Source: Flectobacillus rivi
GTDB taxonomy: Bacteria; Bacteroidota; Bacteroidia; Cytophagales; Spirosomataceae
Assembly: GCF_030056655.1 (NCBI RefSeq)
Contig: NZ_JASHIE010000005.1
Span: 186,001 to 250,000, forward strand
Direction of reading: 5' to 3'
DNA: 64,000 nt
The translations under genes were made by a program, and so were the position numbers. Position 1 is the first letter of the stretch; every line of letters begins with the position of its first letter. The notes under the pieces are model-generated. The model saw only the letters and a list, made by a program, of their open reading frames with translations. It searched no databases and was not told where the DNA came from. Below, piece by piece: positions 17,481 to 28,300 of this stretch.

Positions 17481-17760
17481 TTGAATGAGTGATTTTTTAT
17501 TAATTTTTATCTGTAAAAAGATATAGTTTCCTCTGTATTGTGGTCTTTTAGAAATAATCACTCAATCACAATCCACTCAATAACTAAATGAACAAGTAAT
17601 CGTGTGAAATTAAGTTTGATGAATTAATGATATGAAATTTAGTGGGCAAAATTAACTTAGTTTTACCCGCATTAAGCTACAGGCTTTATGCCATAGGCTA
17701 AAAGTTAAAAAGTATTTTTCAGAATAAGTAAAGTTTTTTTGCCTAACGCCTAAAGCGTAT
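17470..17760. repeat. Intergenic repeat region with two palindromic families
   Basis: ATTGAGTGATTGAATGAGTG (17472-17491) and AATCACTCAATCACAATCC (17556-17574) are arms of one imperfect palindrome. It is followed at 17670-17760 by a second, of the GGCTTTATGCC / GCCTAACGCC type also seen at 9820-9905. No gene lies between 17481 and 17842. Confidence 0.6.
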
Positions 17761-17842
17761 TAAGAATTAATACTTATCATAAATTTATACTCAGAACTCA
17801 ACACTCATATATACATCTATCACTTTACCTAACATTTTAATC

Positions 17843-19381
17843 ATGCTTGCTAAAACTTATGGAAGCGCCGTTCATGGCGTAGATGCTACTATTATTACCG
17901 TTGAGGTAAGTGAAGGTCAAGGACAAGGATTTTTTATCGTGGGTCTACCTGATGGAGCCGTGAAAGAATCTGCTCACCGAGTCGAATCTGCTATTAAACA
18001 AACAGGCTATTTTTTTCCACGGACCAAGGTGGTGGTAAATTTGGCACCTGCTGATATTCGAAAAGAAGGCTCTGCGTACGATTTACCGATTGCTTTGGGC
18101 GTAATTCATGCCTCCGAACAAGCACATTTACCTGTCTTGGAAGATTATGTCATTATGGGTGAATTGGCATTGGATGGCGCTTTACGACCGATTAAAGGTG
18201 TTTTGCCAATTGCTATTGAAGCACGTAAGCAAGGATATAAAGGTTTTATTTTACCTGTCGAAAATGCCTCAGAAGCCTCGATTGTGAATAATCTGGATAT
18301 TATAGGGGTTAAAAATATCGGTGAAGCTATCGGTTTTTTGAAAGGAAGCCTTGAAATAAAACCTACTATAACAGATACGAGAGACATATTTTTTCATTCT
18401 CAAAATGATTACGATGTCGATTTCTCGCATGTACAAGGGCAAGAAAATATCAAACGTGCGCTTGAGATAGCCGCTGCTGGTGGTCATAATGCCATTATGA
18501 TTGGACCTCCTGGAGCAGGGAAAACTATGCTAGCCAAACGTCTGCCAACGATTTTGCCTCCACTCACTTTACAAGAAGCTCTCGAAACGACCAAGATTCA
18601 TTCGGTGGCTGGTAAGCTAGGTACAAAAGCTACCCTGATTTCTACTCGACCGTATCGTTCGCCTCATCATACCATTTCGGATGCCGCTTTGGTGGGTGGA
18701 GGCTCAAATCCCCAGCCCGGTGAAATATCGCTAGCACATAATGGCGTTTTGTTTTTGGATGAATTACCCGAATTCAAAAAGTCTGCATTAGAGGTAATGC
18801 GTCAACCTTTGGAAGAAAGAAAAGTAAGTATTTCGAGAGCAAGATGGGCGGTCGAGTTTCCGTCTAATTTTATGTTGATAGCAAGTATGAATCCTTGTCC
18901 CTGTGGCTACTATAATCATCCCGAAAAAGAATGTAGTTGTCCTCCGGGAACAGTACAAAAATATTTGAATAAAATCTCAGGTCCACTCCTCGACCGTATC
19001 GATTTACACGTGGAGGTAACGCCTGTCAATTTTGACCAACTATCGTCTACTCGCAAAACTGAAACTAGCGAAGAGATAAGAGCAAGAGTAATCAAGGCCA
19101 GAACGATACAAACCGAGCGTTTTAAAGATTATCCTGCAATACATTCAAATGCGATGATGCCATCGCAAATGGTAAAGGAAGTTTGTGTGCTTGAACCTGT
19201 AGGCGTTTTGTTGCTCAAGCGAGCTATGGAAAAACTCCAACTTTCTGCGCGTGCCTACGACCGTATTTTGCGTGTAGCACGTACGATTGCCGATTTGGCA
19301 GGTACCGAAAACATCCAAACCGAACACATCGCCGAAGCTATCCAATACCGAAGCCTAGATAGAGAAAATTGGGCGGGATAA
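17843..19381 (+). CDS. YifB/ComM family Mg-chelatase-like AAA ATPase
   Basis: 512 residues. An N-terminal Lon-substrate-binding-like domain (about 20-165, VGLPDGAVKESAHRV) precedes the AAA+ core with Walker A GPPGAGKT (221-228), Walker B LFLDELPEF and the Mg-chelatase C-terminal domain (PCPCGYYNHPEKECSC, RAYDRILRVARTIADL). Related ComM proteins act as hexameric helicases that extend branch migration in natural transformation. That role is inference here. The family call is firm. Confidence 0.93.
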   Translation: MLAKTYGSAVHGVDATIITVEVSEGQGQGFFIVGLPDGAVKESAHRVESAIKQTGYFFPRTKVVVNLAPADIRKEGSAYDLPIALGVIHASEQAHLPVLEDYVIMGELALDGALRPIKGVLPIAIEARKQGYKGFILPVENASEASIVNNLDIIGVKNIGEAIGFLKGSLEIKPTITDTRDIFFHSQNDYDVDFSHVQGQENIKRALEIAAAGGHNAIMIGPPGAGKTMLAKRLPTILPPLTLQEALETTKIHSVAGKLGTKATLISTRPYRSPHHTISDAALVGGGSNPQPGEISLAHNGVLFLDELPEFKKSALEVMRQPLEERKVSISRARWAVEFPSNFMLIASMNPCPCGYYNHPEKECSCPPGTVQKYLNKISGPLLDRIDLHVEVTPVNFDQLSSTRKTETSEEIRARVIKARTIQTERFKDYPAIHSNAMMPSQMVKEVCVLEPVGVLLLKRAMEKLQLSARAYDRILRVARTIADLAGTENIQTEHIAEAIQYRSLDRENWAG

Positions 19382-19384
19382 CTA

Positions 19385-19556
19385 TTAATTGTGAATTTTG
19401 AATGAGTGAATTGTGAATGTCAGAAATTTGAATACGAGGCTAAAGTTAAATTTTTGACAGATATACAAGTTTATATTTTAACTATCAAAGTGTATAAAGT
19501 AAACTGAGAAATACTAATAAATTCACAATTCACTCATTCTCAATTCGTCATTCCTC
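19385..19556. repeat. Imperfect palindrome of TGAATGAGTGAATTGTGAA type
   Basis: AATGAGTGAATTGTGAA (19402-19418) faces AATTCACAATTCACTCATT (about 19521-19539). It lies between the converging YifB and AraC-type genes and can serve as a terminator-like hairpin. Confidence 0.55.
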
Positions 19557-20423
19557 CTACACCTTATACAACTGCTGATATTCATTAGGGCGCATTTTCA
19601 TGATACTTTTGAAAGTACGATTGAAGTGCGATAGATTATTGAACCCACTTTCATAGGCGATTTGGGATATACTTAGTTTTTCTTCTGCCAATAGTTTACA
19701 GGCATGACCAATACGCAGTTCTAGCAAAAACTGGAAATAAGTTTTGCGAGTATGCGTTTTGAAATATCTACAAAAAGAATTGACACTAATATTGGCTACT
19801 TCTGCCACTTCCTGCAAAGTAATATCTCTCGTAAAATTATTGAGAGAAAAAGAAAAAATCTGGTCAATACGTTTGGTATTCTGTTCGTCCAAACTGGCCG
19901 TGCCTTCAGTTTGAGAAACGTAAGTGTAATCAGTAGCTCCAGCAAATATTTTAAGGACTTTTAGCAGTAAAATCACACGGTCGATACCCGACGACTGTCG
20001 CATTTGGTCAATCAGTACACCTGCTTGGTCACGAGCTTCGCCCCGAATCATCATTCCTTTTCGAATTCTCGAAAATAAATCGCTCAAACTTACCGCCTCA
20101 GGTAATTTCATGAAAGTTTCGCCCAAAAAATTGGGATCAAAGTGAATCACATTCGATTTGGAAAGTAAATCCATACTTTGCTCAAAATATTGCGGGTCGC
20201 TTCTAAAAAAATGCGGTGCATTAGCGCCAACAATAATCAAATCATCTTCACGATAATTACTCACACCATCGCCAACCAATAACATTCCTGTACCATTTAG
20301 GATATGTACAATTTCGATTTCGGGGTGATAATGCCAGTGACTATAGAAATAAGGCACTGCATCTTGGCGTATGCTAAAAGATTGCTCTGGCCCTACCTGA
20401 ACTTTACGAAAAAGAGGCTTCAT
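19557..20423 (-). CDS. AraC family transcriptional regulator with cupin domain
   Basis: 288 residues. An N-terminal cupin-like ligand domain (HWHYHPEIEIVHILNGTGMLLVGD at 31-54, then PHFFRSD) is followed by a two-HTH AraC domain over the last 100 residues (ITLQEVAEVANISVNSFCRYFK, then LSISQIAYESGFNNLSHFNRTFK). Such regulators often control carbohydrate use. No sugar genes adjoin it, so the targets are unknown. It is divergent from the ECF sigma gene at 20710. Confidence 0.9.
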   Translation of the reverse strand: MKPLFRKVQVGPEQSFSIRQDAVPYFYSHWHYHPEIEIVHILNGTGMLLVGDGVSNYREDDLIIVGANAPHFFRSDPQYFEQSMDLLSKSNVIHFDPNFLGETFMKLPEAVSLSDLFSRIRKGMMIRGEARDQAGVLIDQMRQSSGIDRVILLLKVLKIFAGATDYTYVSQTEGTASLDEQNTKRIDQIFSFSLNNFTRDITLQEVAEVANISVNSFCRYFKTHTRKTYFQFLLELRIGHACKLLAEEKLSISQIAYESGFNNLSHFNRTFKSIMKMRPNEYQQLYKV

Positions 20424-20709
20424 TGTGAGTAAATTATTGATATATTTTATAAAAATACTATATATATGCCAATATAGTATCAGAAACTACTAATTAACGA
20501 AAAGTTTTATTCATTTTTTTTTAGTCATTTTGTAAAGAAATCTTACCAAAATATCTTCGTTTTATTCTATTTAAAATTATTTAGTAAAAAGTCGAAATTA
20601 TAATACTGGTTTTGGGTATATACGACAAAATAGTATAATCGAAAATTTTTATATGTGATATATTACTAAACTAGAACTTGTTGTGTCCCTTGTGTAAAAT
20701 TATTGTCCT

Positions 20710-21273
20710 ATGAAAAAATTAACTGCTCACGAAAACCTTACCTTATGGCAACAGTTTAAGTCTGGTGATGCCCATGCGTTTCAGTTGGTGTATTTGAAGT
20801 ACTACAAGGTTTTGATTCGCTATGGCAACAAAATCTCGATGGATACCGAGCAGGTAATGGATGCAGTTCATGATTTATTCCTTAACCTTTGGAATCGTAG
20901 GACGTTCCTTTCGGACACTGACAATATAGAACCTTACCTTAAAACCTCTCTTAGGCATGAGCTAGTACGTCGTGTGGCCGAATCACGCAATAGTTATTCT
21001 TTCGATGATTCACCAGAGCTGACGTATGAATTCGAAAAGGATGCCTTTTACTATCAGCACGATAGCGATGAGCGTGAAGCAACTTTCCAACGTTTGGAAA
21101 AAGCTGTACAAGACTTGTCACCACGTGTTTGGGAAACACTCAAAATGCGTTACTTCGATAAAATGGGGAACCAGGAAATTGCCGAAAAGATGGGTATTAA
21201 CTATCAATCGGTGAATAACAATATTCACCGTGGTGTTGAAACTCTTCGCCTCAAGCTTGACCAAGTAGCGTAA
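20710..21273 (+). CDS. ECF-type RNA polymerase sigma factor
   Basis: 187 residues. Sigma region 2 covers about 20-95 (AFQLVYLKYYKVLIRYG, VMDAVHDLFLNLWNRR), and region 4 covers about 130-180 (LSPRVWETLKMRYFDKMGNQEIAEKMGINYQSVNNNIHRGV). It resembles the Bacteroidota sigma-70 factors often paired with FecR anti-sigma and SusCD genes. None of these is adjacent; the next gene is prmA, beyond a terminator. Confidence 0.92.
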   Translation: MKKLTAHENLTLWQQFKSGDAHAFQLVYLKYYKVLIRYGNKISMDTEQVMDAVHDLFLNLWNRRTFLSDTDNIEPYLKTSLRHELVRRVAESRNSYSFDDSPELTYEFEKDAFYYQHDSDEREATFQRLEKAVQDLSPRVWETLKMRYFDKMGNQEIAEKMGINYQSVNNNIHRGVETLRLKLDQVA

Positions 21274-21296
21274 TAACGAGCATGAAATTTGAGAAT

Positions 21297-21319
21297 AGCC
21301 TCCTTCGGGAGGCTTTTTT
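21297..21319 (+). terminator. Terminator of the sigma factor gene
   Basis: GCCTCCTTCGGGAGGC followed by a run of six T. Confidence 0.88.
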
Positions 21320-21415
21320 GTTGTAATAGGCTTTGGAGCATCTGCGATTTTCTAAAAACCACTACCTTTGTAAAAAATTGAAACGTCAAATCAGACGTAT
21401 TTTCATCATATCGTA

Positions 21416-22252
21416 ATGAACTATATAGAACTGAAACTCACTGTAAATCCAGAATTTGCAGATATTTTTATGGCCGAGCTTGGCGAAATCGGTTTCGAAA
21501 CTTTTACCGAAGAAAGCTATGGCTTGAATGCCTATGTTACTGAAGATTTGTTTTCGGAAGAAGCTGTAGACGAAATCATGGAAAGATACTTAGCCATGAC
21601 TCCTATTAGTTATAGCTACAGCACGCTCGAAAAGAAAAACTGGAATGAGGAGTGGGAAAAAAGCTACGAACCTATCAGTGTAAATGGTTTGGTGCGTGTG
21701 CGTGCGAGTTTCCACGAACCAGACGACCAACATCGTTTTGATATTGTCATTAATCCTAAAATGTCATTTGGTACGGGTCACCACGAAACTACTTCGATGG
21801 TTTTGGGTATTCAAGGCTCACAATTGGCAGATGAGCACCAAGGCAAAAAAGTACTTGATGTGGGTTGTGGAACGGGTATTTTGGCAATTATGGCAGCCAA
21901 ACTAGGTGCTAGCTATGTGTCAGCTTTTGATATTGAAGAATGGGCTGCCGAAAATTCACGTGAGAATGTGGAGTTGAACCATTGTGAAGGTGTAGTGGTA
22001 AGACAAGGAACAATCGACGACGAACCTGCGGATTTGTATGACATCGTGTTGGCAAATATCAATCGTAATATTTTAATGCGTGATATTCCGAAATATGTGA
22101 CGTTTATGTTGCCAAAAGCTTATTTGGTAGTAAGTGGTTTTTATGAGCATGACATCGCAGATATTGAGCAAGTAGCTAACGAAGCGGGTTTGAAAAAGAC
22201 CTTTTTTGATACCAAGAATAACTGGGCATCAGTTGTTTTTGAAAGAGAGTAA
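21416..22252 (+). CDS. prmA: Ribosomal protein L11 methyltransferase
   Basis: 278 residues. An N-terminal substrate-recognition domain precedes a SAM-dependent fold with the PrmA signature FGTGHHETTSMVL, motif I VLDVGCGTGILAIMAAKLGA and LANINRNIL. It methylates L11 on lysines and the N-terminus. A -7 element TACCTTTG lies at 21363-21370, suggesting its own promoter. Confidence 0.94.
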   Translation: MNYIELKLTVNPEFADIFMAELGEIGFETFTEESYGLNAYVTEDLFSEEAVDEIMERYLAMTPISYSYSTLEKKNWNEEWEKSYEPISVNGLVRVRASFHEPDDQHRFDIVINPKMSFGTGHHETTSMVLGIQGSQLADEHQGKKVLDVGCGTGILAIMAAKLGASYVSAFDIEEWAAENSRENVELNHCEGVVVRQGTIDDEPADLYDIVLANINRNILMRDIPKYVTFMLPKAYLVVSGFYEHDIADIEQVANEAGLKKTFFDTKNNWASVVFERE

Positions 22253-22414
22253 TTGGTTATTTCAGATTGCAGATGTTGGATTTCGGAAGTACTATTTTAT
22301 TTTTTCCAAGAGAAGGTTTTTCTATATTTCCGTAATCCGTTATTCCAAGTTCAATATCTTTTATTTGTTGCTAGTTAAGTACTGATAATCAGTAGGTTTG
22401 CAATGAATATGGGT

Positions 22415-22640
22415 TTAGTAATTGAGTGACTATTTTTAGCTAGTAGAGACGCAATGCTTTGCGTCTAAAAGGTGTCATTTTGAAATATATTATATATCAA
22501 AAAGGCGTTCGAAATTAGTTTTTCGAACGCCTTTTTTGATAAAACTTTGCTAGATATGACTTGGCTTAAGACGCAATCATTGCGTCTCTACAGCTAGAAT
22601 ACAAATTTTAAAATAATCACTCATGCGCTCAATCACTAAA
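22415..22640. repeat. MITE-like long palindrome with inner terminator
   Basis: Outer arms ATTGAGTGACTATTTT and ATCACTCATGCGCTCAATCACT; inner arms TAGCTAGTAGAGACGCAATG and, on the other side, CATTGCGTCTCTACAGCTA. At the centre is a bidirectional terminator (stem AAAAGGCGTTCGAA). The parts match the repeat at 6656-6802. The gap 22253-22749 contains nothing else recognisable, apart from a GATTTCGGAAGTA unit at about 22279-22291 also seen near 46220. Confidence 0.7.
22496..22541. terminator. Bidirectional terminator inside the palindrome
   Basis: ATCAAAAAGGCGTTCGAAA pairs with TTTCGAACGCCTTTTTTGAT around a short loop, between prmA (rightward) and the patatin gene (leftward). Confidence 0.8.
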
Positions 22641-22749
22641 GTCGGAATGACTTATGTTTCGGTATATAAAATGGTAGAAATGCAATGCTTTACGTCTCCA
22701 AGTCGGTTACCCAAATAAAAATATGATTTTATAATACAACGTATGATAA

Positions 22750-23592
22750 TTATATAGCTTTTTGCTCTAGTAAATACTTCATTCCGTCGTTGATACCTTG
22801 TTGATAAGTATATTCAATTAAAGATTTATCTTTTGTCAGCCCGCCCATTTTTAAGTCTTTCGGACAAATTTCATGTATTTTAATATTCTGATAGTTGGCT
22901 CTTAATGCTTCAACTTGCGCATTGTAAACAGTAGGGTGACTTAACATTAATTCCTTGAGGGCTTTATGCTTTGCAAAGAACTTACTGCCAATAATGGTTT
23001 TAAAACTTTGTTTTTTTACATAAGAAAACTCTTGACTACGTATGACCAAAATTTCGGTTGAGCCCATTTCAATAGCTTTTTTAATCGGAAGTGGGTCTGT
23101 AAGTCCTCCATCTACATATTGGATTCCATCTATCAAAATCTTATTTTTATAAAAGACAGGAATGGCACAAGAGGCCTTCAGCACTTCCATCCAATTGCCT
23201 AATGTTGGTTGAACATAGTCTGGTAAACCAATTTCTAAATTAGAAACTACCGCAAGAAACTTCTTACTATTTTGACTCAAATAAGAAAATGCGCCTTCAA
23301 CATCAATTGGATTGTATTTCTGATTAACCTCCCATAACCAGTCCAGATTCATAAAGCTTTTGCCTTGTAATACATTTTTGAAAGAAATGAAATTTTTGCT
23401 ACTCATCAGCCAAGAGTATGACCTATAATCTCGATGTTGTTGTTGAGCCAGAAAGGAAGAAATATTACAGGAGCCCGCAGAAATGCCGATGTACAGACTA
23501 TATGGATTATAACCCTGCTCTTGAAATGCTTGAAGAACGCCCGCAGAGTACACGCCTCTCATGCCTCCTCCTTCAACAATAAGTGTTTTCAT
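22750..23592 (-). CDS. Patatin-like phospholipase
   Basis: 280 residues, YlbK/RssA-like single patatin domain. The oxyanion glycine loop EGGGMRGVYSAGVL lies at 7-20, the nucleophile elbow GISAGS with Ser38 and the catalytic Asp in VDGGLTDPLPI. It probably releases fatty acids from phospholipid. It has no signal peptide, so it is cytoplasmic. Single gene; the upstream gap separates it from a phosphodiesterase-like gene on the same strand. Confidence 0.9.
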   Translation of the reverse strand: MKTLIVEGGGMRGVYSAGVLQAFQEQGYNPYSLYIGISAGSCNISSFLAQQQHRDYRSYSWLMSSKNFISFKNVLQGKSFMNLDWLWEVNQKYNPIDVEGAFSYLSQNSKKFLAVVSNLEIGLPDYVQPTLGNWMEVLKASCAIPVFYKNKILIDGIQYVDGGLTDPLPIKKAIEMGSTEILVIRSQEFSYVKKQSFKTIIGSKFFAKHKALKELMLSHPTVYNAQVEALRANYQNIKIHEICPKDLKMGGLTKDKSLIEYTYQQGINDGMKYLLEQKAI

Positions 23593-23687
23593 AAACTATT
23601 TTTGTGAATGTATAGAATACAATGATTTGAATTCGAACGAACGTTAGCGCCTTTTATTATCAAAGAATATTAGTGGTCTGAAAATAA

Positions 23688-23734
23688 AAAGGCTCTGCAT
23701 TAGTAGAAAACTGAATCTACCAATACAGAACCTT
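23688..23734 (-). terminator. Probable terminator of the pyrophosphatase-like gene
   Basis: AAGGCTCTGCATTAGTAGA pairs imperfectly with TCTACCAATACAGAACCTT just downstream of the gene on the minus strand. Confidence 0.55.
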
Positions 23735-23779
23735 AATAAAGAGAAAGACACCATCGTCTCTCTACAAAAATCGCAACAC

Positions 23780-25015
23780 TTATTTCTTAATTATCCCTTG
23801 TAAAACTTTAGGATCTCCGTCGATTGGAGGGGTACTAATGCCTAAAAGCTGTGCAATAAATGGATATACATGAATATTTTGGAAGGTAGGAATTTTTACT
23901 CCTTTCTTGATATTTGGACCGTTAGCATAGAAAATCGCTCCCATTTCTGGACAAGCTGTTGGGTCGAATCCGTGTACGCCCCAAACTTTACGTTTTTCTG
24001 GTTTTTTAGCGAGAGATTCTTTGTTGTAAAAACCATAACCAGGCTCTACTACCAATAGCATATCACCAATACGAGCGTTGGTATTGAAATGTAGTTTTTC
24101 TGGAATATCTGCTTTTTTATAAATCTTGAAATGCTTCTCTTTTGCTGCTATTGCATTGAATATTTCGTCAGCTTTGTCTTTATTTTTCAAGAAAATATTG
24201 CCGTGTGTGCTATTATTTACAAAAAGGAAATCTTGTTTATTTAATCCTTCCAAGAAATCATCGGCAATGATAAACGTCTCTGGACGATTTTGCATTTCGT
24301 ACATACCGTGGTCGGCTGTAAGGATAACATTTACTGGTAATTTGATTTGTTTCAAACCATTCATCAACATGCCTACCAAGCTGTCTGCTTCCATTACAGC
24401 AGCTTCGGTTTCAGGTGCATTAGGACCATATTCATGTCCTTGCGTATCGACCATTGAAAAATAAATTGTAATCAGGTGTGGACGCTCAGCTTCGGGTAGA
24501 TTCAACCAATCAAACACCGCCTGAACACGCTTAGGGTGCGGTACTTTGTCGTCGAAACGATGATAATAGCTTGGGTATTGACCACCAATTGGAGCTTCGG
24601 AACCTACCCAGAAATATGAGGCTGCCTTCATCCCATTTTGTTGAACTAATTGCCAAATAGGCAAACCTCCGTAGTAATAAGGGTCTTCTACTTTATCACG
24701 CTGACGAATTGAATAAAAGGTATCGCGACCCGCATCATAAAAAGTATTATCAATCAAACCGTGATGGTCTGGATACAAGCCCGTCACTAAAGTATAATGA
24801 TTGGGAAAGGTTTTGCTCGGATACGAAGGAAGCATCACTTCGGCGGCAGCACCTTTTTTGATAAAACTTTTGATGTGTTTTACAGGGTATTTCTGAACAT
24901 AGTCATGACGGAATCCGTCAAATGAAACCATAACCACATAGGGTTTATCGCTGTTTTGACCAAGGCTCACCAATGCCCAGCAAAGAAAGCACACAAGGCT
25001 TACTAATTTTTTCAT
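23780..25015 (-). CDS. Nucleotide pyrophosphatase/alkaline phosphatase superfamily enzyme, exported
   Basis: 411 residues from the ATG at 25015, which gives a normal signal peptide (KKLVSLVCFLCWALVSLGQ); the open frame to 25123 adds 36 residues that would bury it. The ENPP/PafA-type core is clear: VSFDGFRHDYV, the nucleophile Thr in PSKTFPNHYTLVTG, DTQGHEYGP, LTADHGMYEM and HGFDP near the end supply the two-metal site. It probably hydrolyses phosphodiester or pyrophosphate bonds in the periplasm; the specificity is unknown. Confidence 0.9.
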   Translation of the reverse strand: MKKLVSLVCFLCWALVSLGQNSDKPYVVMVSFDGFRHDYVQKYPVKHIKSFIKKGAAAEVMLPSYPSKTFPNHYTLVTGLYPDHHGLIDNTFYDAGRDTFYSIRQRDKVEDPYYYGGLPIWQLVQQNGMKAASYFWVGSEAPIGGQYPSYYHRFDDKVPHPKRVQAVFDWLNLPEAERPHLITIYFSMVDTQGHEYGPNAPETEAAVMEADSLVGMLMNGLKQIKLPVNVILTADHGMYEMQNRPETFIIADDFLEGLNKQDFLFVNNSTHGNIFLKNKDKADEIFNAIAAKEKHFKIYKKADIPEKLHFNTNARIGDMLLVVEPGYGFYNKESLAKKPEKRKVWGVHGFDPTACPEMGAIFYANGPNIKKGVKIPTFQNIHVYPFIAQLLGISTPPIDGDPKVLQGIIKK

Positions 25016-25363
25016 GAAGTGTAATATTAAAATGAATGATAAATTATGTTTTGGTTTCGGGCTTTCGATACAACCGAAAGTATCTGTTTTTTGTCTTTGA
25101 TAAAAGAAGGTTTCGCAACTCACAAGCTGAGCTACCTCAGTTTGAGCTAAAAAACTTTACCAAAATTAGCTTTTTCAGAAGAGAAGGTAATTAAAATTCG
25201 ACGAAAAGTCCCTTTTTCATCACAAGACAAAGTCCTTTAGCGAAAAGCTGTGTAATCCTCGGACTTGGCAATACCTTTGCGAAAAAGTCGTTATTTTTAC
25301 CAGAACAACCTATGGTTTCGGAGAAATTCCTCCAAATCACTCTAACACTAAAAAATACTATCC
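25016..25363. other. Divergent intergenic region
   Basis: 348 bp between two divergent genes for exported proteins. A -7-like element TACCTTTG at about 25270-25277 faces the rightward gene. Nothing else is recognised. Confidence 0.45.
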
Positions 25364-28300
25364 ATGAAACTCAAAATTTACTTTTTGTTAGTTCTGGGCT
25401 TACTTTTTACCATAAAATCCTATGGTCAAGGTCTAAAACTATCAGATAAGCCAGAGGAATTTTTGGCTGATGCCCAAAATGTGCTGAGTGTATCGGGTAA
25501 TCCACAAGCCGAAAATATAGCCAAGGGCTTTGAAAAACTATGGAACTCCGAAAAACTGGGTAGCCCACAAAAGACCAAGATAGCGAGCCTTTCTAATTTT
25601 ATGTTCAAAAAAGGATATAAACCTCCCCATTTTTCGAACCTATTTGATGTTTTTGTGACAGGCTCAAATACTAGTCAACTCTCAGGCACTACGCTAGATG
25701 CTTTTCTCGAAACGCTACGCAAATCTGTAGAGAGCAACGATACTAAAACAACACTTCGCTTGATAGAAATTACGAAATTGTTGTTTGGTAATAAGGCTGT
25801 GTATTATACCAATTACAATCGCTTGTATGTGTTGGATGGTAGTATTAGTTTTCAGTTTAATGACCAAAAAGTAGAGCTTTCAAATACAACTACCACGCCA
25901 ACCAACAATAATACTGCTTCTGTTGCTCCTTCAAATAACGATGGCTGGGACGATGCCCCTCCCACACCAAGCAACAATGGCACAACCCCTGCGCCGGTTG
26001 AAGAAACAGCTCCATTGTTTATCAACCCTGGTCCAGCGATTGTTTTCAAGACAATCAATCTTTCTATTGTTACAGCCAGCGATTCGGCAACTTTGATAGG
26101 GACTAATGCTACATTGGGTATCAAAGATGGAGTATTGCTTGGTACTGGTGGAAAATTTACTTGGGAGACAGTTGGTTTGCCACAGGCTTTTGCCGTGCTG
26201 GACAATTTCAGTATGGATATTCGTAATCCAAGGCTCAAAGCAGAGTCGTCGACTTTGACTTATGCCGATAAATTAATCAATCCTATCAAGGGTGTCTTTG
26301 AGTTTCAGAGCAAAAAACGTCCTAAAAATGTAGTATCGACCTTTCCTCGTTTTATGTCTTTCAAAAATGAGGCAACTCTAAAAAAATCTGCTGATTTTGA
26401 GTACAAAGGAGGTTTTGCTTTATCAGGAAGTACTATTTTGAGTTCTTCTTTACAAGATAAATATACAACCATTGTTGTGAAAAAAGATGGCAAAATAGCC
26501 TTCAAAATATCAGGAAGAAGATTTGTTGTAGGAGACTCTTTGATAACTTCCCCCGCAGCAACTTTTACAGGATATTTTGCCGAAAATGACTCTATTTATC
26601 ATCCTTTAGGAAAATTAGTATATGACCGTCTGCAACAAAATCTGAGATTGAGTAAAGTAGACGAAGGAGGCTTTAAAGAAGCGAGTTATGTTGATAGTTA
26701 TCATAAATTAGAAATTACTGCCGATGCTATGCGCTGGAGCTTGCGTGACCACAAAGTAGATTTTTATATTTTGGTGGCTAAAAATGTAGTTCCTGCTCTA
26801 TTTGAGTCATTTGATTATTTTAATCCTGAGCGCTTCAACAAAATTTCAGAAACGTTTAGTTTTAATCCATTAGTGGTAGTAAATAATTATGCCAAAAAGA
26901 ATAATCTAACTACTGTCAAGCTTTCTGAATTGGCAAAAGCATACAACAAAGACCTAGTTACGCTAAAACCTGTGTTTTTGGCCATGATGCAAAAGGGATA
27001 CTTTGAATATGACCCAGAGGTGGAAACGATTAAACTTTCAAGAAAAGGAAGCCATTATTTGTCTGTTCAAACTACCAAGCGAGATTATGATAACTTACTA
27101 ATCCCTTCGCTTTATGCGACAAGTAGTAAAGATACTACTGCAAATGCTACCTTGAGTTTAAAAGATAATCAATTGATTATTAGAGGTGTAAAGCAGTTTT
27201 ATTTGTCTGATTCGCTCAATGTATTCATGGCACCTTACGATAATCTCATTAAGGTAAACAAAGACCGAAACTTCGGGATTAGTGGAGAGTTGAAGACTGG
27301 TAATTTTAGATTTAGAGGAAAAGACTTATCCTTTAATTATGGGGAATTTAGCGTCAAATTGAATAAAATCGACTCTATTACCTTTATTCCTCAAAAAGAA
27401 CTTGCTAAACGTGGCAGAACCGAAATTGGTGGTGATTTGAAATACGAATCAGGGACGATTTATATCAACAAACCTGACAACAAATCGGGTCGTCAGCGAT
27501 TGGTTGAATACCCTCGCTTGGTGGTTCCTACTGGCGTTACGGCCTATTTCGACCATGTTTATCGTGGACAAATGGCATACAACAAAAAGGTATATTTTAA
27601 AGTCCCAAGTATCGATTTTGACAGTTTGAATATCAAGGATATCGACTTTGTTGGAACCTTCTACTCGGATGGAATCTTCCCTCCTTTTAAAGAAACCTTG
27701 ATTTCGATGCCAGACAATACCCTTGGGTTTAGCCACAAAGTAGCGGAGGGTAAATACGTGCTTTACAATAGCAAAAGCTTTATCAAGTTTGAAGAACCAT
27801 TGATAATGGACAAACGAGGCTTGCATACCGCTGGTGAAATCAACCACCTGACGGCGCAGATTCAAGCTAAAGAAGCTGTATTTACACAAGATTCTGTCAA
27901 CGCTACAGGTACTATCGGTAAAATCAATGAGGGTGCTGTAGGTCAAGCCTATTTTACCAAAGTAGATATTAAAAACTACTCTTTAAAATGGCAGCCTAAA
28001 GTGGATAGCATGTTGATTGAAACCAAAGGTAATTCATTTGAATTTTATGCAGCTTCTTCAAAACTAGAAGGGAAACTATTGGTTCGTCAGTCGGGTATGT
28101 TTGGTTTTGGTAAAGTACACCGCCAAGATTCAGAGACAGAGTCTGATAATTTCAAATTTGGAAAAGATGGGTTCTCCGCAGAGCCAGCTAATTTAATGGT
28201 AGGTAGTAATCTAAAGGCGGCTAAACCAGCTTTGTTTGGAAAGCACATGAATGTGTATTTTAATTTGACTACGGGTAAAGTAAATATCAAAACTCCTGCC

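Noticed and set aside
27449..27946. Leftward open frame of 165 codons
   Set aside because: It is a shadow of the 1570-residue exported protein gene.
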